The notes: generated by a model from the letters alone, not told the origin. A stretch of 42,041 nucleotides of DNA from Roseivivax halodurans JCM 10272 (GCF_000521785.1 NZ_JALZ01000023.1:1-42041), one strand, 5' to 3'. Positions 22,601-30,627 are shown, numbered from the stretch's first letter. Program-made: numbers and translations.

Positions 22601-23698
22601 TTACGGCGCGGCGTCGAAGAGCGACGGCTGCGCCGGAGCGCTATCGGTCTCCGCCTCGAGACCGGATAGGCTGATCCCGAGCAGCCGGACCGGCCCACGG
22701 AACGGATGCTGCTCCTCGAGCAGGTGCCCCGCGATCCGCGCCAGGTCTGCGGCCGCGCGCACCGGCTCGGGGAGCGTGCGCTGGCGGGTGATCTGTTCGA
22801 AATCGGCGAACTTGATCTTCAGCGTCACCGTATAGCCGGCAACCCCCTTTTCCTCGGCGCGGCGCGCGACCTTCTCCGCGATCGGACCAAGATCGCCCTG
22901 CGCCAGCGCCAGGTCGAAACGATCCGTCTCGAAGGTGGTCTCGGCGCCGACCGACTTGCGCTCGCGGTGAGCCCGCACCGGCCGTTCGTCGATGCCGCGC
23001 GAGATCAGGTGATAATGCTCGGCCGAGGAGCCGAAATGCCGGCGAAGCGCATCCATATCGAGCGCCTGCAGGTCCGCCCCCGTCTCGATCCCGAGACTTT
23101 TCATGCGCGCCTCGGTGACCGGCCCGACGCCGTGAAACCGCCCGACCGGCAGGGAGGCCACGAAGGCCTCGGCGCGCCCGGGCCGGATCACGGTCAGCCC
23201 ATTCGGCTTTTGCTGATCGGAGGCGAGCTTGGCGAGGAACTTGTTGTAGCTGACGCCGGCCGAGCCGGTCAGCCGGGTGGTCTCGAGGATCCGCGCGCGG
23301 ATCTCCTCGGCAATCCCCGTGGCCGTTGCGCCCTGCGCGCAAGCCTCGGAAACGTCGAGATAGGCCTCGTCGAGCGACAGCGGCTCGATCAGGTCCGTGT
23401 AGTCCGAGAAGATCGCGTGGATCTGGGCCGAGACCGCCCGGTAGACCTCGAAGCGGGGCGCAACGAAGACCAGGTCCGGACAGGCGCGGGCCGCGCGCAA
23501 CGACGGCATCGCGGACTTCACCCCGAAGCGCCGCGCCTCGTAGCTCGCCGCCGCCACGACGCCCCGTGCCTTGCCGCGGCCGACCGCAACCGGCCTGCCG
23601 CGCAGCTCGGGATTGTCCCGCTGCTCGACGCTCGCAAAGAAAGCATCCATATCGACGTGGATAATCTTGCGCAGCGGCTGATCCCCATTCGGCCTCAT
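22601..23698 (-). CDS. dinB: DNA polymerase IV (Y-family)
   Basis: A 365-aa error-prone translesion polymerase. It has DMDAFFASVEQ (16-26), YEARRFGVKSAMPSLRA, the catalytic SLDEAYLDV, the helix-hairpin-helix part GVGPVTEARMKSLGI, and the little-finger domain. It ends QPSLFDAAP, where QPSLF fits the beta-clamp binding motif. DinB copies past damaged bases and causes -1 frameshifts. ATG 23698 overlaps the vapC stop as ATGA; a start 18 bases upstream (23716) is also open. It is thus the third gene of a vapB-vapC-dinB operon. No clear alphaproteobacterial LexA box (GTTC-N7-GTTC type) was seen in front of the operon by eye. A 62-bp copy of its 3' end lies at 21117. Confidence 0.95.
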   Translation of the reverse strand: MRPNGDQPLRKIIHVDMDAFFASVEQRDNPELRGRPVAVGRGKARGVVAAASYEARRFGVKSAMPSLRAARACPDLVFVAPRFEVYRAVSAQIHAIFSDYTDLIEPLSLDEAYLDVSEACAQGATATGIAEEIRARILETTRLTGSAGVSYNKFLAKLASDQQKPNGLTVIRPGRAEAFVASLPVGRFHGVGPVTEARMKSLGIETGADLQALDMDALRRHFGSSAEHYHLISRGIDERPVRAHRERKSVGAETTFETDRFDLALAQGDLGPIAEKVARRAEEKGVAGYTVTLKIKFADFEQITRQRTLPEPVRAAADLARIAGHLLEEQHPFRGPVRLLGISLSGLEAETDSAPAQPSLFDAAP

Positions 23699-24105
23699 CG
23701 CTCGTTTTGAAGCCAATTTTCGACGCGGAGTCCCGGAACCCTGGCGAATTCCTGTTCATTGCCCGTGACCATCGTGGAATCGAGACAAAGCGCGTGCGCC
23801 GCAAGGAGAAGATCATTCGGGCCAATGGGTGTCCCCGCCCTCTCGAGAGCGAGGCGGATGCGCGCATAATCCGTGTCCCAGGGCTCGTTCAGTCCGAGGA
23901 CCGGGATCCGTCCCAGGACCGCATCGACGGCCGCGGTGAGACGCGCCGATTCTTTCTTCGCACACCCAAAGCGCAATTCGGCAGCCGTGATGATCGATAC
24001 ACCGATCTCGCCAGCGCCGACTTCGGCGATGCGCCGCGTTACGGGTCCTCTTGGATCGCGAAGCATCGCAGAGACGATATTCGTGTCGAGCAGGTATCCC
24101 GACAT
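23695..24105 (-). CDS. vapC: VapC-type PIN-domain toxin
   Basis: A 136-aa PIN-domain ribonuclease. MSGYLLDTNIVSAML holds the first acidic residue (D7) with the typical DTN. AAELRFGCAKK carries the second (E), and IGPNDLLLAAHAL and TGNEQEFARVPGLRVENW the last acids and the usual close. VapC toxins cut tRNA or rRNA and are held inactive by VapB. It starts inside the vapB stop (ATGA) and ends overlapping dinB, so all three are translationally coupled. A broken second vapC lies at 39580-39770. Confidence 0.95.
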   Translation of the reverse strand: MSGYLLDTNIVSAMLRDPRGPVTRRIAEVGAGEIGVSIITAAELRFGCAKKESARLTAAVDAVLGRIPVLGLNEPWDTDYARIRLALERAGTPIGPNDLLLAAHALCLDSTMVTGNEQEFARVPGLRVENWLQNER

Positions 24106-24365
24106 CAGAGATCGATGTTCTTGAGCGCGGGCAGATCCTGATCCACGTCCGGGAAGGCGTCGTCCTCCGGAAGCGGGTCCATCGCCGCCAGAAAATCGAG
24201 AATGTCGCCTACCGGCACCGGTTCGAGGATCAGTCGGTGGCCGTCGCGACGGATCAGAACCCGATCGCCAGGCAACTCGAAATCGGCCGGTATCCTGACC
24301 GCCTGGCTTCTGTTGTTCCGAAAGAGCCGCGCCTCGCGTGCGTCTGATGCATCGTTCGAGATCAT
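24105..24365 (-). CDS. vapB: VapB-type antitoxin
   Basis: An 86-aa protein. The N-terminus ARLFRNNRSQAVRIPADFEL plus PGDRVLIRRDGHRLILEPVP is the swapped-hairpin AbrB-like DNA-binding domain of VapB. The acidic C-terminus (MDPLPEDDAFPDVDQDLPAL) is the part that wraps VapC. GGGAG seven bases upstream fixes ATG 24365. VapB usually represses its own promoter with VapC; GCATATGCATCGTGCATATGC-like inverted repeats just upstream (about 24379-24398) would be a natural operator. Confidence 0.9.
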   Translation of the reverse strand: MISNDASDAREARLFRNNRSQAVRIPADFELPGDRVLIRRDGHRLILEPVPVGDILDFLAAMDPLPEDDAFPDVDQDLPALKNIDL

Positions 24366-24579
24366 GGTAACTCCCAGCATATGCATCGTGCATATACTCT
24401 GCTTGAGGTGCCTATTCAAGGGGCTTCGGGATCGGCCGCTTCCCACCTTGCGCAGGATGTCGGATGCGAGGCTGGCCCATTGCAGGGCGCGACAAAACCC
24501 GCCAACAGCGAGCGGCCTCATATGTGTGCCGCCAGAAACTGTATCGTGATATTCTGCCCGACATTTGAGGGAGACATTC

Positions 24580-25104
24580 ATGCGTATCGCGACATTCAAC
24601 ATCGAGAACCTCGACGACAGCCCGGTGGACCCTGATGAGGATCCTCCTTTCGAGGTCCGGGCCGCCATTCTTCGCCCCATGCTCGAGCGGCTGCGTGCCG
24701 ACATCATCTGCTTTCAGGAAATTCATGGCCAGCGTGACGGCGAGGACGCGCCACGTCGCCTGCGCGCGCTCGAGCGACTTCTGGACGGCACGCGCTACGC
24801 CGGCTTCGAGCCGTCTTCGACGCGAACCCAGGCCGGGCAGATCGAGGCCGAGCGCAACCTCGTCGTCGCCTCGCATCCGGATTGGGCCGTGGAGGAGGCG
24901 CGGGAGATCCAGAACACGCTCGTCAATCCGCCCGAGTATTCCCGGGTGACCGCGGAGGGGGACCAGGATCCGATGCGGGTCCGCTGGGATCTAGTAGCGG
25001 CCGGCTGCGGCATGACGGTGCTGTCGTCGGCCTTGCGCAACCGGAGCGCAGGCGTAGAGAACAGCCTCACCCGCAAGGCGGCGCTGGTAAAAGCGCTGTT
25101 GTGA
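24580..25104 (+). pseudogene. Truncated EEP-superfamily nuclease/phosphatase
   Basis: MRIATFNIENLDDSPVDPDE and RADIICFQEIHGQRDGEDAP are the opening blocks of the endonuclease/exonuclease/phosphatase fold; the Glu of QEI binds the catalytic metal. The frame ends after 174 residues. The family needs about 250-300, with a GDxN strand and a final SDHxP, none of which appear in any frame downstream. The last 25 residues (SSALRNRSAGVENSLTRKAA) look altered. ATG 24580 follows a GAGGGAG ribosome site, so a product may still be made, but catalysis is unlikely. The gene at 25149 starts 44 bases on, perhaps after the deletion that removed the end. Confidence 0.65.
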
Positions 25105-25148
25105 CCCCATCTTTTGTGCTAGCTCAGTGCTAGCGGAGGAGATCGACG

Positions 25149-25325
25149 ATGAGCATCGATGCAATCCTCTCCATTTCAGGGGTCGCGGCCTGTGCCGCGG
25201 GTGCCTACTTCGTGCTGCGCGCCTACGGTCAGACAACCAAGTCGGCCGAGCCGGATCCGGAGCGCGTGAAACGCTTCGTCGACTCTGCCCCCTTGGATCA
25301 GCTGCAGAACATCCAGGCCCGCTGA
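25149..25325 (+). CDS. 58-aa single-span membrane protein
   Basis: MSIDAILSISGVAACAAGAY, then FVLRAYGQTTKSAEPDPERV and KRFVDSAPLDQLQNIQAR. One transmembrane helix (about 5-24) is followed by a charged cytoplasmic tail. GGAGGAG nine bases before ATG 25149 is one of the strongest ribosome sites in the window, and a perfect terminator follows 26 bases after the stop. The gene is well framed but below common length cut-offs, so automated annotation may miss it. Family unknown. Confidence 0.75.
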   Translation: MSIDAILSISGVAACAAGAYFVLRAYGQTTKSAEPDPERVKRFVDSAPLDQLQNIQAR

Positions 25326-25351
25326 GCCTTCCGCTCGACGTCCCGCCCGCT

Positions 25352-25382
25352 CGGCCGCATCCGCTCGATGCGGCCGTTTTTG
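25352..25382 (+). terminator. Intrinsic terminator
   Basis: CGGCCGCATC and GATGCGGCCG form a perfect 10-bp stem with a five-base loop, followed by TTTTTG. It ends the unit containing the 58-aa gene. Confidence 0.9.
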
Positions 25383-25447
25383 TTCGAGCCGTCCGGTCTC
25401 GACCGAAGGCACTTCCATCGACGGATCGCTCGGCTACGGTGGGATGC

Positions 25448-26110
25448 TTGTGCAACCTCTACGCCAACACCTCCACCCAGGACCTGATGCGCCAGCTCTT
25501 CTCGCTGCCGGCCGAGCGCGACCGCCTCGGCAACGCGAGCGGCTGGCCGGCGATCTTCCCCAAATACCCCGGCCCGGTTCTACGTCTTGCCGAGGATGGC
25601 GAGCGCGAGCTCACGCTGATGGGATGGGGCTTCGCGATGCCGCAGACCTCCAGGAAGACCTGCAAGCCGATCCAGCCCAAAGCGATCAACAACGCGCGGG
25701 ACGACAAGGTCCGCAGCTCCGGCTTCTGGCGCAAGAGCTTCGAGGAGCGCCGCTGCCTGATCCCCGCGACGAGCTTCTGCGAGGCCAAGGGGCGCGGCCC
25801 GGCGGTCTATCACTGGTTCGGCGTGGACGGGCGCAAGCCTTTCTGCTTTGCCGGCATCTGGCGACCCGAGAAGATCGGCTACGGCAAGGAGGATCCGCCG
25901 GAGGCGACCTACTCGATGCTCACAAGTACGCCGAACCGCCTGGTCAAACCGATCCATCCCGACCGCATGCCGGTCATACTGGACGAGAGCGACTGGGAGA
26001 CCTGGCTGCAGGGCACCCCGGACGAGGCCGCTGCCCTGATGCGGCCCTTCCCCGAGGACCGCATGGAGATCATCGCGAAGGGCGAAAACCTGAGGTCCGA
26101 GCCCGACTGA
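25448..26110 (+). CDS. SRAP-domain protein (SOS response-associated, HMCES/YedK type)
   Basis: A 220-aa protein. Family members start Met-Cys, and here the matching codon is TTG at 25448 followed by TGC, giving (M)CNLYANTSTQDLMRQLF after initiation. Met removal exposes Cys2, which bonds covalently to abasic sites in single-stranded DNA. Other landmarks are MGWGFAMPQ, AINNARDDK (the conserved N-A-R), RRCLIPATSFCEAKG (the conserved Glu) and LVKPIHPDRMPVIL (the conserved His). All key residues are present. Known role: shielding abasic sites from error-prone processing. Its closeness to dinB, on the opposite strand, forms a small DNA-damage-tolerance area. The TTG start is unusual. Confidence 0.9.
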   Translation: MCNLYANTSTQDLMRQLFSLPAERDRLGNASGWPAIFPKYPGPVLRLAEDGERELTLMGWGFAMPQTSRKTCKPIQPKAINNARDDKVRSSGFWRKSFEERRCLIPATSFCEAKGRGPAVYHWFGVDGRKPFCFAGIWRPEKIGYGKEDPPEATYSMLTSTPNRLVKPIHPDRMPVILDESDWETWLQGTPDEAAALMRPFPEDRMEIIAKGENLRSEPD

Positions 26111-26316
26111 ACTCGATCGGCTACACGGGGCGGGCCATCATGTCACGGATTGCTCAACGCGCTGTACTACGCACTTGCCAGTTTAGTTCTCGCATACCTA
26201 GAGCAACAAGGCTGGTGCGCTGACAGAAGTAAAAAACCTGTATCTCTGACCAGACCGCCCAATTCTCACCGGCCGGGTTTCTTCTTCGGGTCAAGGCCGA
26301 CACGGCTCCGGCTGGG

Positions 26317-26643
26317 ATGCTCTTCGACGGGATCCGCGACCTTTACACCATGCTGAGCCCCATCGCCGAAAGCAATCGGCTCTTTCTCGAATCCATCGTG
26401 CCGGTCCTCGCGGATTCCGCGAATGTGCAGACACGGGCGGCTGCGGTCGAGGCGGTCCGGGCTGGACTTCTTTTCGAGCATGTCCAGACGCAGCTCATCG
26501 CAGTGATGGACCAGATGAACTCGGACAATACGGCCCGCCTGGTCACGGCCGCGGAACTGGCCCAGGCCTGGGGCTACCTTGCGCTGTCCCTACGTGACGA
26601 GACAAATCGCCTGCGAGAACTTGTCATCGACATCGCCGCCTGA
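26317..26643 (+). CDS. Unknown 108-aa helical protein
   Basis: MLFDGIRDLYTMLSPIAESN, then RLFLESIVPVLADSANVQTR and helices to the end (AELAQAWGYLALSLRDETNR). It looks like a helical-bundle protein of alternating hydrophobic and polar residues with no membrane span. ATG 26317 has a weak GGG upstream. The preceding 200 bases hold no better start. No family recognised. Confidence 0.5.
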   Translation: MLFDGIRDLYTMLSPIAESNRLFLESIVPVLADSANVQTRAAAVEAVRAGLLFEHVQTQLIAVMDQMNSDNTARLVTAAELAQAWGYLALSLRDETNRLRELVIDIAA

Positions 26644-26731
26644 AATGGACCCTCGAACATCGGTGTCAGGTCCGTCCCCCTCGTGGAGACGATCCGGGCG
26701 GATCGGATCCGCTCCGGCGCGGTCGCCGTGT

Positions 26732-26739
26732 TGCGAAAA
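26732..26739 (-). promoter_or_regulatory. TGCGAAAA motif, copy 7
   Basis: GTTGCGAAAATTG, 17 bases before ATG 26757 of the secreted nuclease gene. Confidence 0.5.
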
Positions 26740-26756
26740 TTGAAAACAGGAACGTC

Positions 26757-27803
26757 ATGAAAGTCAGCGCCATCCCCCTCGCCCTCGCCGCATGCCTCGT
26801 GGCCGTAACCCCGGCATTTTCCGACACGCTGGTCGGAAGCTGGAACGTCAAGCACCTCGGGTGGGATAACGACAAGGACATCACCGCTGTCGCGCGCATC
26901 GCCTCCGCCTTCGATCTGGTTGCGCTCCAGGAGGTCATGTCGATGGACGGGCTCCAGGCGCTCGAGACCGAACTCGAGCACCTGACCGGCGAGGACTGGC
27001 AGAGCATGGCCTCCGACGAGATCGGCCGCGGCTCCTACCGGGAACGCTACGCCTTCCTTTGGCAGACGGACGAGGTCACCTGGCTCGACGGCGCCGTAGT
27101 CTTTATCGACGACCGGGATGCCTTCTCCCGCGAGCCCTTCTCGATGCGGTTCGAGACAGCGGATGCGTACCGGTTCGTTCTGGCCTCGGCGCACCTGATC
27201 TGGGGCGACAGCCAGGACGAGCGTGAGGTCGAGGCGGCCGCACTTGCCAGCTACCGCCGCTGGCTGGACGAGAGCTTCCCGGAGACGCCGGTCTATATCG
27301 CCGGCGATTTCAACCTCGCCCCCGACAATGCCGCGTGGCAGGGTCTGGGCGAGATCGCTTCGCCCCTTGTCACCGACGGAGCCACGACGCTGTCGCCGGT
27401 CGATGGACGCTTTGCCAACCTCTATGACAATATCTGGGTGCCGGCCGGAACACCCCTGCCCGTCGCCGCCTCCGGGATCCTCGATTTCCCGTCGGAACTC
27501 GGGCTCACTCACGAGACGGCCCGCACCTACGTCACCGATCACGCGCCGGTCTGGATGCTGCTCGATCCAGGTTCGGACTGGATCGAACGGCCCCCGCATG
27601 TTTCTGCCGGCGCATACTCGGACGACAAGGCACGGGAGCTGACGGGCGCCGCGGACGCGCCCATTCGCGGCAACCGGACCTCGAGCATCTATCACCTCGA
27701 GAGCTGCCCCGGATACGATCAGATGGCCGACCGGAACATCGTGGCGTTCGAGACCGAGGCCGACGCCATCGCATCAGGCTACCGGATGGCCCGAAACTGC
27801 TAA
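26757..27803 (+). CDS. Secreted EEP-family nuclease with C-terminal Ada-like metal-binding domain
   Basis: A 348-aa protein. The signal peptide (MKVSAIPLALAACLVAVTPAF) is cleaved near residue 22. The catalytic DNase I-like fold follows: GSWNVKHLG, VALQEVMSMDGL (metal Glu), YIAGDFNLAPDN (GDxN) and YVTDHAPVWM (final DH). After about residue 300 comes IRGNRTSSIYHLESCPGYD and ends GYRMARNC, a Cys/His-containing module like the zinc domain of Ada seen at the end of many bacterial nucleases. The enzyme would act outside the cytoplasm on DNA, RNA or phosphoesters; nutrition or weaponry are both possible. The layout is complete. A tight hairpin at 27837-27858 probably ends the transcript. Confidence 0.85.
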   Translation: MKVSAIPLALAACLVAVTPAFSDTLVGSWNVKHLGWDNDKDITAVARIASAFDLVALQEVMSMDGLQALETELEHLTGEDWQSMASDEIGRGSYRERYAFLWQTDEVTWLDGAVVFIDDRDAFSREPFSMRFETADAYRFVLASAHLIWGDSQDEREVEAAALASYRRWLDESFPETPVYIAGDFNLAPDNAAWQGLGEIASPLVTDGATTLSPVDGRFANLYDNIWVPAGTPLPVAASGILDFPSELGLTHETARTYVTDHAPVWMLLDPGSDWIERPPHVSAGAYSDDKARELTGAADAPIRGNRTSSIYHLESCPGYDQMADRNIVAFETEADAIASGYRMARNC

Positions 27804-27836
27804 GCCCTGCTCCGACCGCCAGAATGGTCGAGAATC

Positions 27837-27858
27837 GGCATCACCGGACGGTGATGCC
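27837..27858 (+). terminator. Strong hairpin after the nuclease gene
   Basis: GGCATCACC and GGTGATGCC pair perfectly around GGAC, and AAT/ATT extend the stem past a bulge. No T-run follows, so it is a probable but not typical terminator. Confidence 0.5.
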
Positions 27859-27974
27859 ATTCCGACACGATTCCAATTTCAGGCAATTGCGGCCAAGGGC
27901 CGATCCATCAACAGGCGCAATATGTTACGGCCAATCTCTCACGCGCCGCGTGTGCCAGCCTCGCCCGCGCACTC

Positions 27975-27983
27975 TGTGGATAA
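27975..27983 (-). promoter_or_regulatory. DnaA box upstream of repA
   Basis: TGTGGATAA is the exact complement of the consensus DnaA box TTATCCACA. It lies 190 bases ahead of repA in an AT-richer stretch. Confidence 0.6.
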
Positions 27984-28059
27984 CATTTTATTCATGTGTT
28001 ACAGCACCTTAACTGGAAAGCTTAATTCACGCAACGTGCCTTTGAGACGTCTATTTCAC

Positions 28060-28126
28060 GCCAAAGATCACATTTTTATTGTCTCGCGCGATCCTGCGTG
28101 CCAAAGACCTAGTGCGCGCCAAACGA
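28060..28126 (+). repeat. Direct repeats in the repA leader
   Basis: GCCAAAGA at 28060 and 28100, with the variant GCCAAACGA at 28118, each preceded by (C/G)(A/G)(C/T)-type bases. They lie 48-114 bases before the repA start. They could be operator half-sites for RepA, which represses its own operon in this family; this is inference. The 27859-28173 interval has no gene. Confidence 0.45.
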
Positions 28127-28173
28127 CCTGAACAGGCAAATTGCGCGCACTCGAGGCAGCAGGATCGAGGGGC

Positions 28174-29406
28174 ATGACCGAGCAGAACGTAGATTTGGGG
28201 CGCGAGGAGTCCCTCTCCGACTATATTCAGAACCAGGCGGAGCGATTGAGCCAAGAGCTCAACCGCCATATGTTCGACAGCTTCGCCCCCGACAACACCA
28301 AGGTGTTGCGGAAGTTTACGGCCGCGGAGGCGTCCGACCTCATCGGGACGTCGACGTCGAACCTGCGCAAGCTTCATTCCGAAGGCAAGATCCCCGACGC
28401 GGAGACCGACAGCCGCGGGCGGCGTCTCTACAGCGCCGAAGAGATCCACAAGATCCGCGACTATCTCGCGATCGAGGGCCGGAATACCGACATCTTCCGC
28501 CCCGGCCGGCGCTCCCCCCAGGATCAGATGCAGGTCATTGCGCTCGCTAATTTTAAGGGAGGCAGCGGCAAGTCAACCACAAGTATTCATATGGCACAGC
28601 GCTTCGCGCTAAAGGGGTATAAGGTTCTGGCGGTCGATATGGACCCCCAAGCCTCCCTTACGACCATGTTCGGATACCGGCCGGAGATCGCGTTCGCCGA
28701 GGGCGGCACGATCTACGACGTGCTCGATTACGAGAACCCTGCCCCGCTCAGCAGCATCATCCGCGATACGTATTTCCCCAATCTCGACCTTGCCCCTGCC
28801 GGCATCATGCTCTCGGAATACGAGACTGAAACCGCACTGGCGCTGCAGCGGGGCGCTCGGGTCAGCGGGGCCCCCTTCTACAGCCGGCTCACGCAAGCGC
28901 TGCTGACGGTGGACGACTATTACGACATCGTCTTCATCGACTGCCCGCCGCAGATCGGATTTCTGACGCTAACCGCCCTGACCGCCTCGACAGGCGTGGT
29001 GACCACGATCATCCCGGCCATGTACGACGTCGCCTCCATGGCCCAGTTCCTGATGCTGGCCGGCAACCTCATGCGCACCATCGAGCAGGCCGGGATCAAT
29101 CCGGACTGGGCGTTCATGAAGTACCTGCTGTCGCGCTACGAGCATCACGACGGCGCGCAAAGCCAGATGGCGCATTTTCTCCGGATGATGTTCGGCGACA
29201 ATGTCATGGAAAACCCGGTGGTGAAGTCGACCGTGATCCTCGATGCGTCCAGCACGCAGGAAACGATCTACGAGATCCCGCCCACCTCGGTGAACAAGAA
29301 GACCCTCGAACGGGCGCTGCAGAGCATGAATGCGGCGGCCAACGAGCTCGAGGTCCTCGTCCAGCAAGCCTGGGAAAGACCGGTCCCGGATAAGGGAGCT
29401 GCATGA
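28174..29406 (+). CDS. repA: RepABC partition ATPase RepA
   Basis: A 410-aa ParA-family protein. An N-terminal helix-turn-helix of MerR-like type occupies about 48-100 (FTAAEASDLIGTSTSNLRKL). The deviant Walker A FKGGSGKST is at 127-135, and VDMDPQASLT and DIVFIDCPPQIGFLTL follow. RepA binds ATP, acts with RepB to segregate plasmid copies, and represses the operon. I take ATG 28174 (GAGGGG upstream) rather than TTG 28141. Its stop overlaps the repB start, as expected for repABC operons. Confidence 0.95.
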   Translation: MTEQNVDLGREESLSDYIQNQAERLSQELNRHMFDSFAPDNTKVLRKFTAAEASDLIGTSTSNLRKLHSEGKIPDAETDSRGRRLYSAEEIHKIRDYLAIEGRNTDIFRPGRRSPQDQMQVIALANFKGGSGKSTTSIHMAQRFALKGYKVLAVDMDPQASLTTMFGYRPEIAFAEGGTIYDVLDYENPAPLSSIIRDTYFPNLDLAPAGIMLSEYETETALALQRGARVSGAPFYSRLTQALLTVDDYYDIVFIDCPPQIGFLTLTALTASTGVVTTIIPAMYDVASMAQFLMLAGNLMRTIEQAGINPDWAFMKYLLSRYEHHDGAQSQMAHFLRMMFGDNVMENPVVKSTVILDASSTQETIYEIPPTSVNKKTLERALQSMNAAANELEVLVQQAWERPVPDKGAA

Positions 29407-30434
29407 TGGCCCGAAAGAAACTCTTCGACAGCCTCGTCACCGGAGACGCGCACCCCGCCGCAGGTCCGCCTCCGGGCAACCGCAGCCGAGACGACGTGCC
29501 CGCCTCCCGACCGCTGCGGTCCATGGGCCACAGCCTGCAGGAGCTGCAGAAATCGTCCGTCCAGGATATCCCGATCGACCAGATCCGGCCCTCGGCGATC
29601 ATGGACCGGATCGATGTCAATGAGGGGATCGAGGATCTCGTCGAGTCGTTCCGCACCTCCGGTCAGGAGGTCCCGATCAAGGTCCGGGTGACCTCGGATG
29701 ACAAGCCTTACGAGGTCGTCGTGGGCCGGCGGCGCCTGGCAGCCGCCAAGGCGCTCGGATGGAGCACGATCCGGGGCTTCGTCACCCAGCTCAGCGACGA
29801 TGAGCTGCTGTTGGCGCTGGGGTCGGAGAACTCCGCGCGGCTCGACACCTCGTTCATCGGCCGGGCCCAGCTGGCGCACCTTTCATTCGAGGAAGGGTAC
29901 ACCCAGGAGCTCGTGGCCAAGTCCCTCGGCGTCTCCCAGACGCTGGTGAACTTCATGCTCAACATCTATCGCAGCATCGGACCCGAGGCGATCGCAGCCA
30001 TCGGGGACGCGCCCGGCATCGGCCGGGGCAAATGGCAAAACCTTCAGCGCGCGCTGAAGGAGAGCGAGATACCTTCTTCCGACGTCCCGGCCATGATCGA
30101 ATCGAACATGGACCGGTTCGGCGGCGACGCAGAGGCGGCCTGGAGCCGCCAGAACGCGTCCGGGGATCACGACGAGCGCGGGATGCCCGAGAGCACCAGG
30201 CGCTTCGAGGTGCTCCTGCGCGCGCTGCAGGACAAGCCGGCGCGCAAGGCGGCTGAGAAACCGCCCTCCCCTGCCCCGCGCAAGCTGGGATCGGGCAGCG
30301 CTGCAACCGTCCGAAAGCAGCGCGAACTGGTGATCAAGCTCGGAAAGTCGGCCACGCCCGAACTGCTCGATTACCTGGAGGAGCGGCTCGAGCAGCTTGT
30401 CGCGGAATACGACGCCAATAACGATCGGCCCTAA
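29403..30434 (+). CDS. repB: RepABC centromere-binding protein RepB
   Basis: A 343-aa ParB-family protein. The N-terminal arginine-rich domain is VVVGRRRLAAAKALGWSTIR, preceded by the ParB box region VPIKVRVTSDDKPY. The helix-turn-helix is ELVAKSLGVSQTLVNFMLNI (about 165-185). A C-terminal dimerisation helix ends the protein. It overlaps repA by ATGA, so the two are coupled. Its DNA sites are probably the TTATTAC-N4-GTAATAA palindromes, one just downstream and five behind repC; this is inference from position. Confidence 0.95.
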   Translation: MMARKKLFDSLVTGDAHPAAGPPPGNRSRDDVPASRPLRSMGHSLQELQKSSVQDIPIDQIRPSAIMDRIDVNEGIEDLVESFRTSGQEVPIKVRVTSDDKPYEVVVGRRRLAAAKALGWSTIRGFVTQLSDDELLLALGSENSARLDTSFIGRAQLAHLSFEEGYTQELVAKSLGVSQTLVNFMLNIYRSIGPEAIAAIGDAPGIGRGKWQNLQRALKESEIPSSDVPAMIESNMDRFGGDAEAAWSRQNASGDHDERGMPESTRRFEVLLRALQDKPARKAAEKPPSPAPRKLGSGSAATVRKQRELVIKLGKSATPELLDYLEERLEQLVAEYDANNDRP

Positions 30435-30509
30435 GATAAGATCTTAACCCATTGATATAATTGAATAAAACAAGCATTGGGTGGACGCCGGAGGGTCGGC
30501 TAGCCGGAT

Positions 30510-30525
30510 TATTACCCCTGTAATA
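30510..30525. repeat. Centromere-like palindrome, copy 1
   Basis: TATTACCCCTGTAATA in the repB-repC interval. It has the same core as the five copies behind repC. Confidence 0.75.
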
Positions 30526-30577
30526 GTCCATTCAAGTCCCGGAACGGGGCGCAGTGAAGAGGAGCAGACACGGGGCA

Positions 30578-30627
30578 AAAGAAAAGGCCCCCCGAAAACG
30601 GAGTTCCGGAGAGGCCAGTCTAGTCAC
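30578..30627 (-). ncRNA. Counter-transcribed RNA controlling repC
   Basis: On the minus strand, TTGCAT (30662-30657) and TAAACA (30639-30634) form a -35/-10 pair with 17-base spacing. About 50 bases on, a GC-rich hairpin (GGCC...GGCC, 30616-30586, enclosing CCG-TTTT-CGG) is followed by TTTT. The RNA is complementary to the repC leader. In repABC plasmids such an RNA, of about 50 nt in this position, blocks repC expression and sets copy number and incompatibility. Confidence 0.85.

Noticed and set aside
24106-24580. LexA (SOS) box for the dinB operon
   Set aside because: No GTTC-N7-GTTC or GAAC-N7-GAAC pair was found by eye in front of vapB, so SOS control cannot be claimed.
25108-25136. GCTAGCTCAG and GCTAGC next to each other, reminiscent of a well-known synthetic promoter series
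   Set aside because: The spacing and the -35/-10 hexamers do not match, and the surroundings are ordinary plasmid DNA. I read it as chance similarity around a natural ribosome site.
26150-26356. 68-codon frame with a hydrophobic start (LYYALASLVLAYLEQQG)
   Set aside because: It needs a TTG start without a ribosome site, its second half is low-complexity, and it overlaps the better gene at 26317.
28141-28173. Earlier TTG start for repA
   Set aside because: The added eleven residues have no support and ATG 28174 has a GAGGGG ribosome site.
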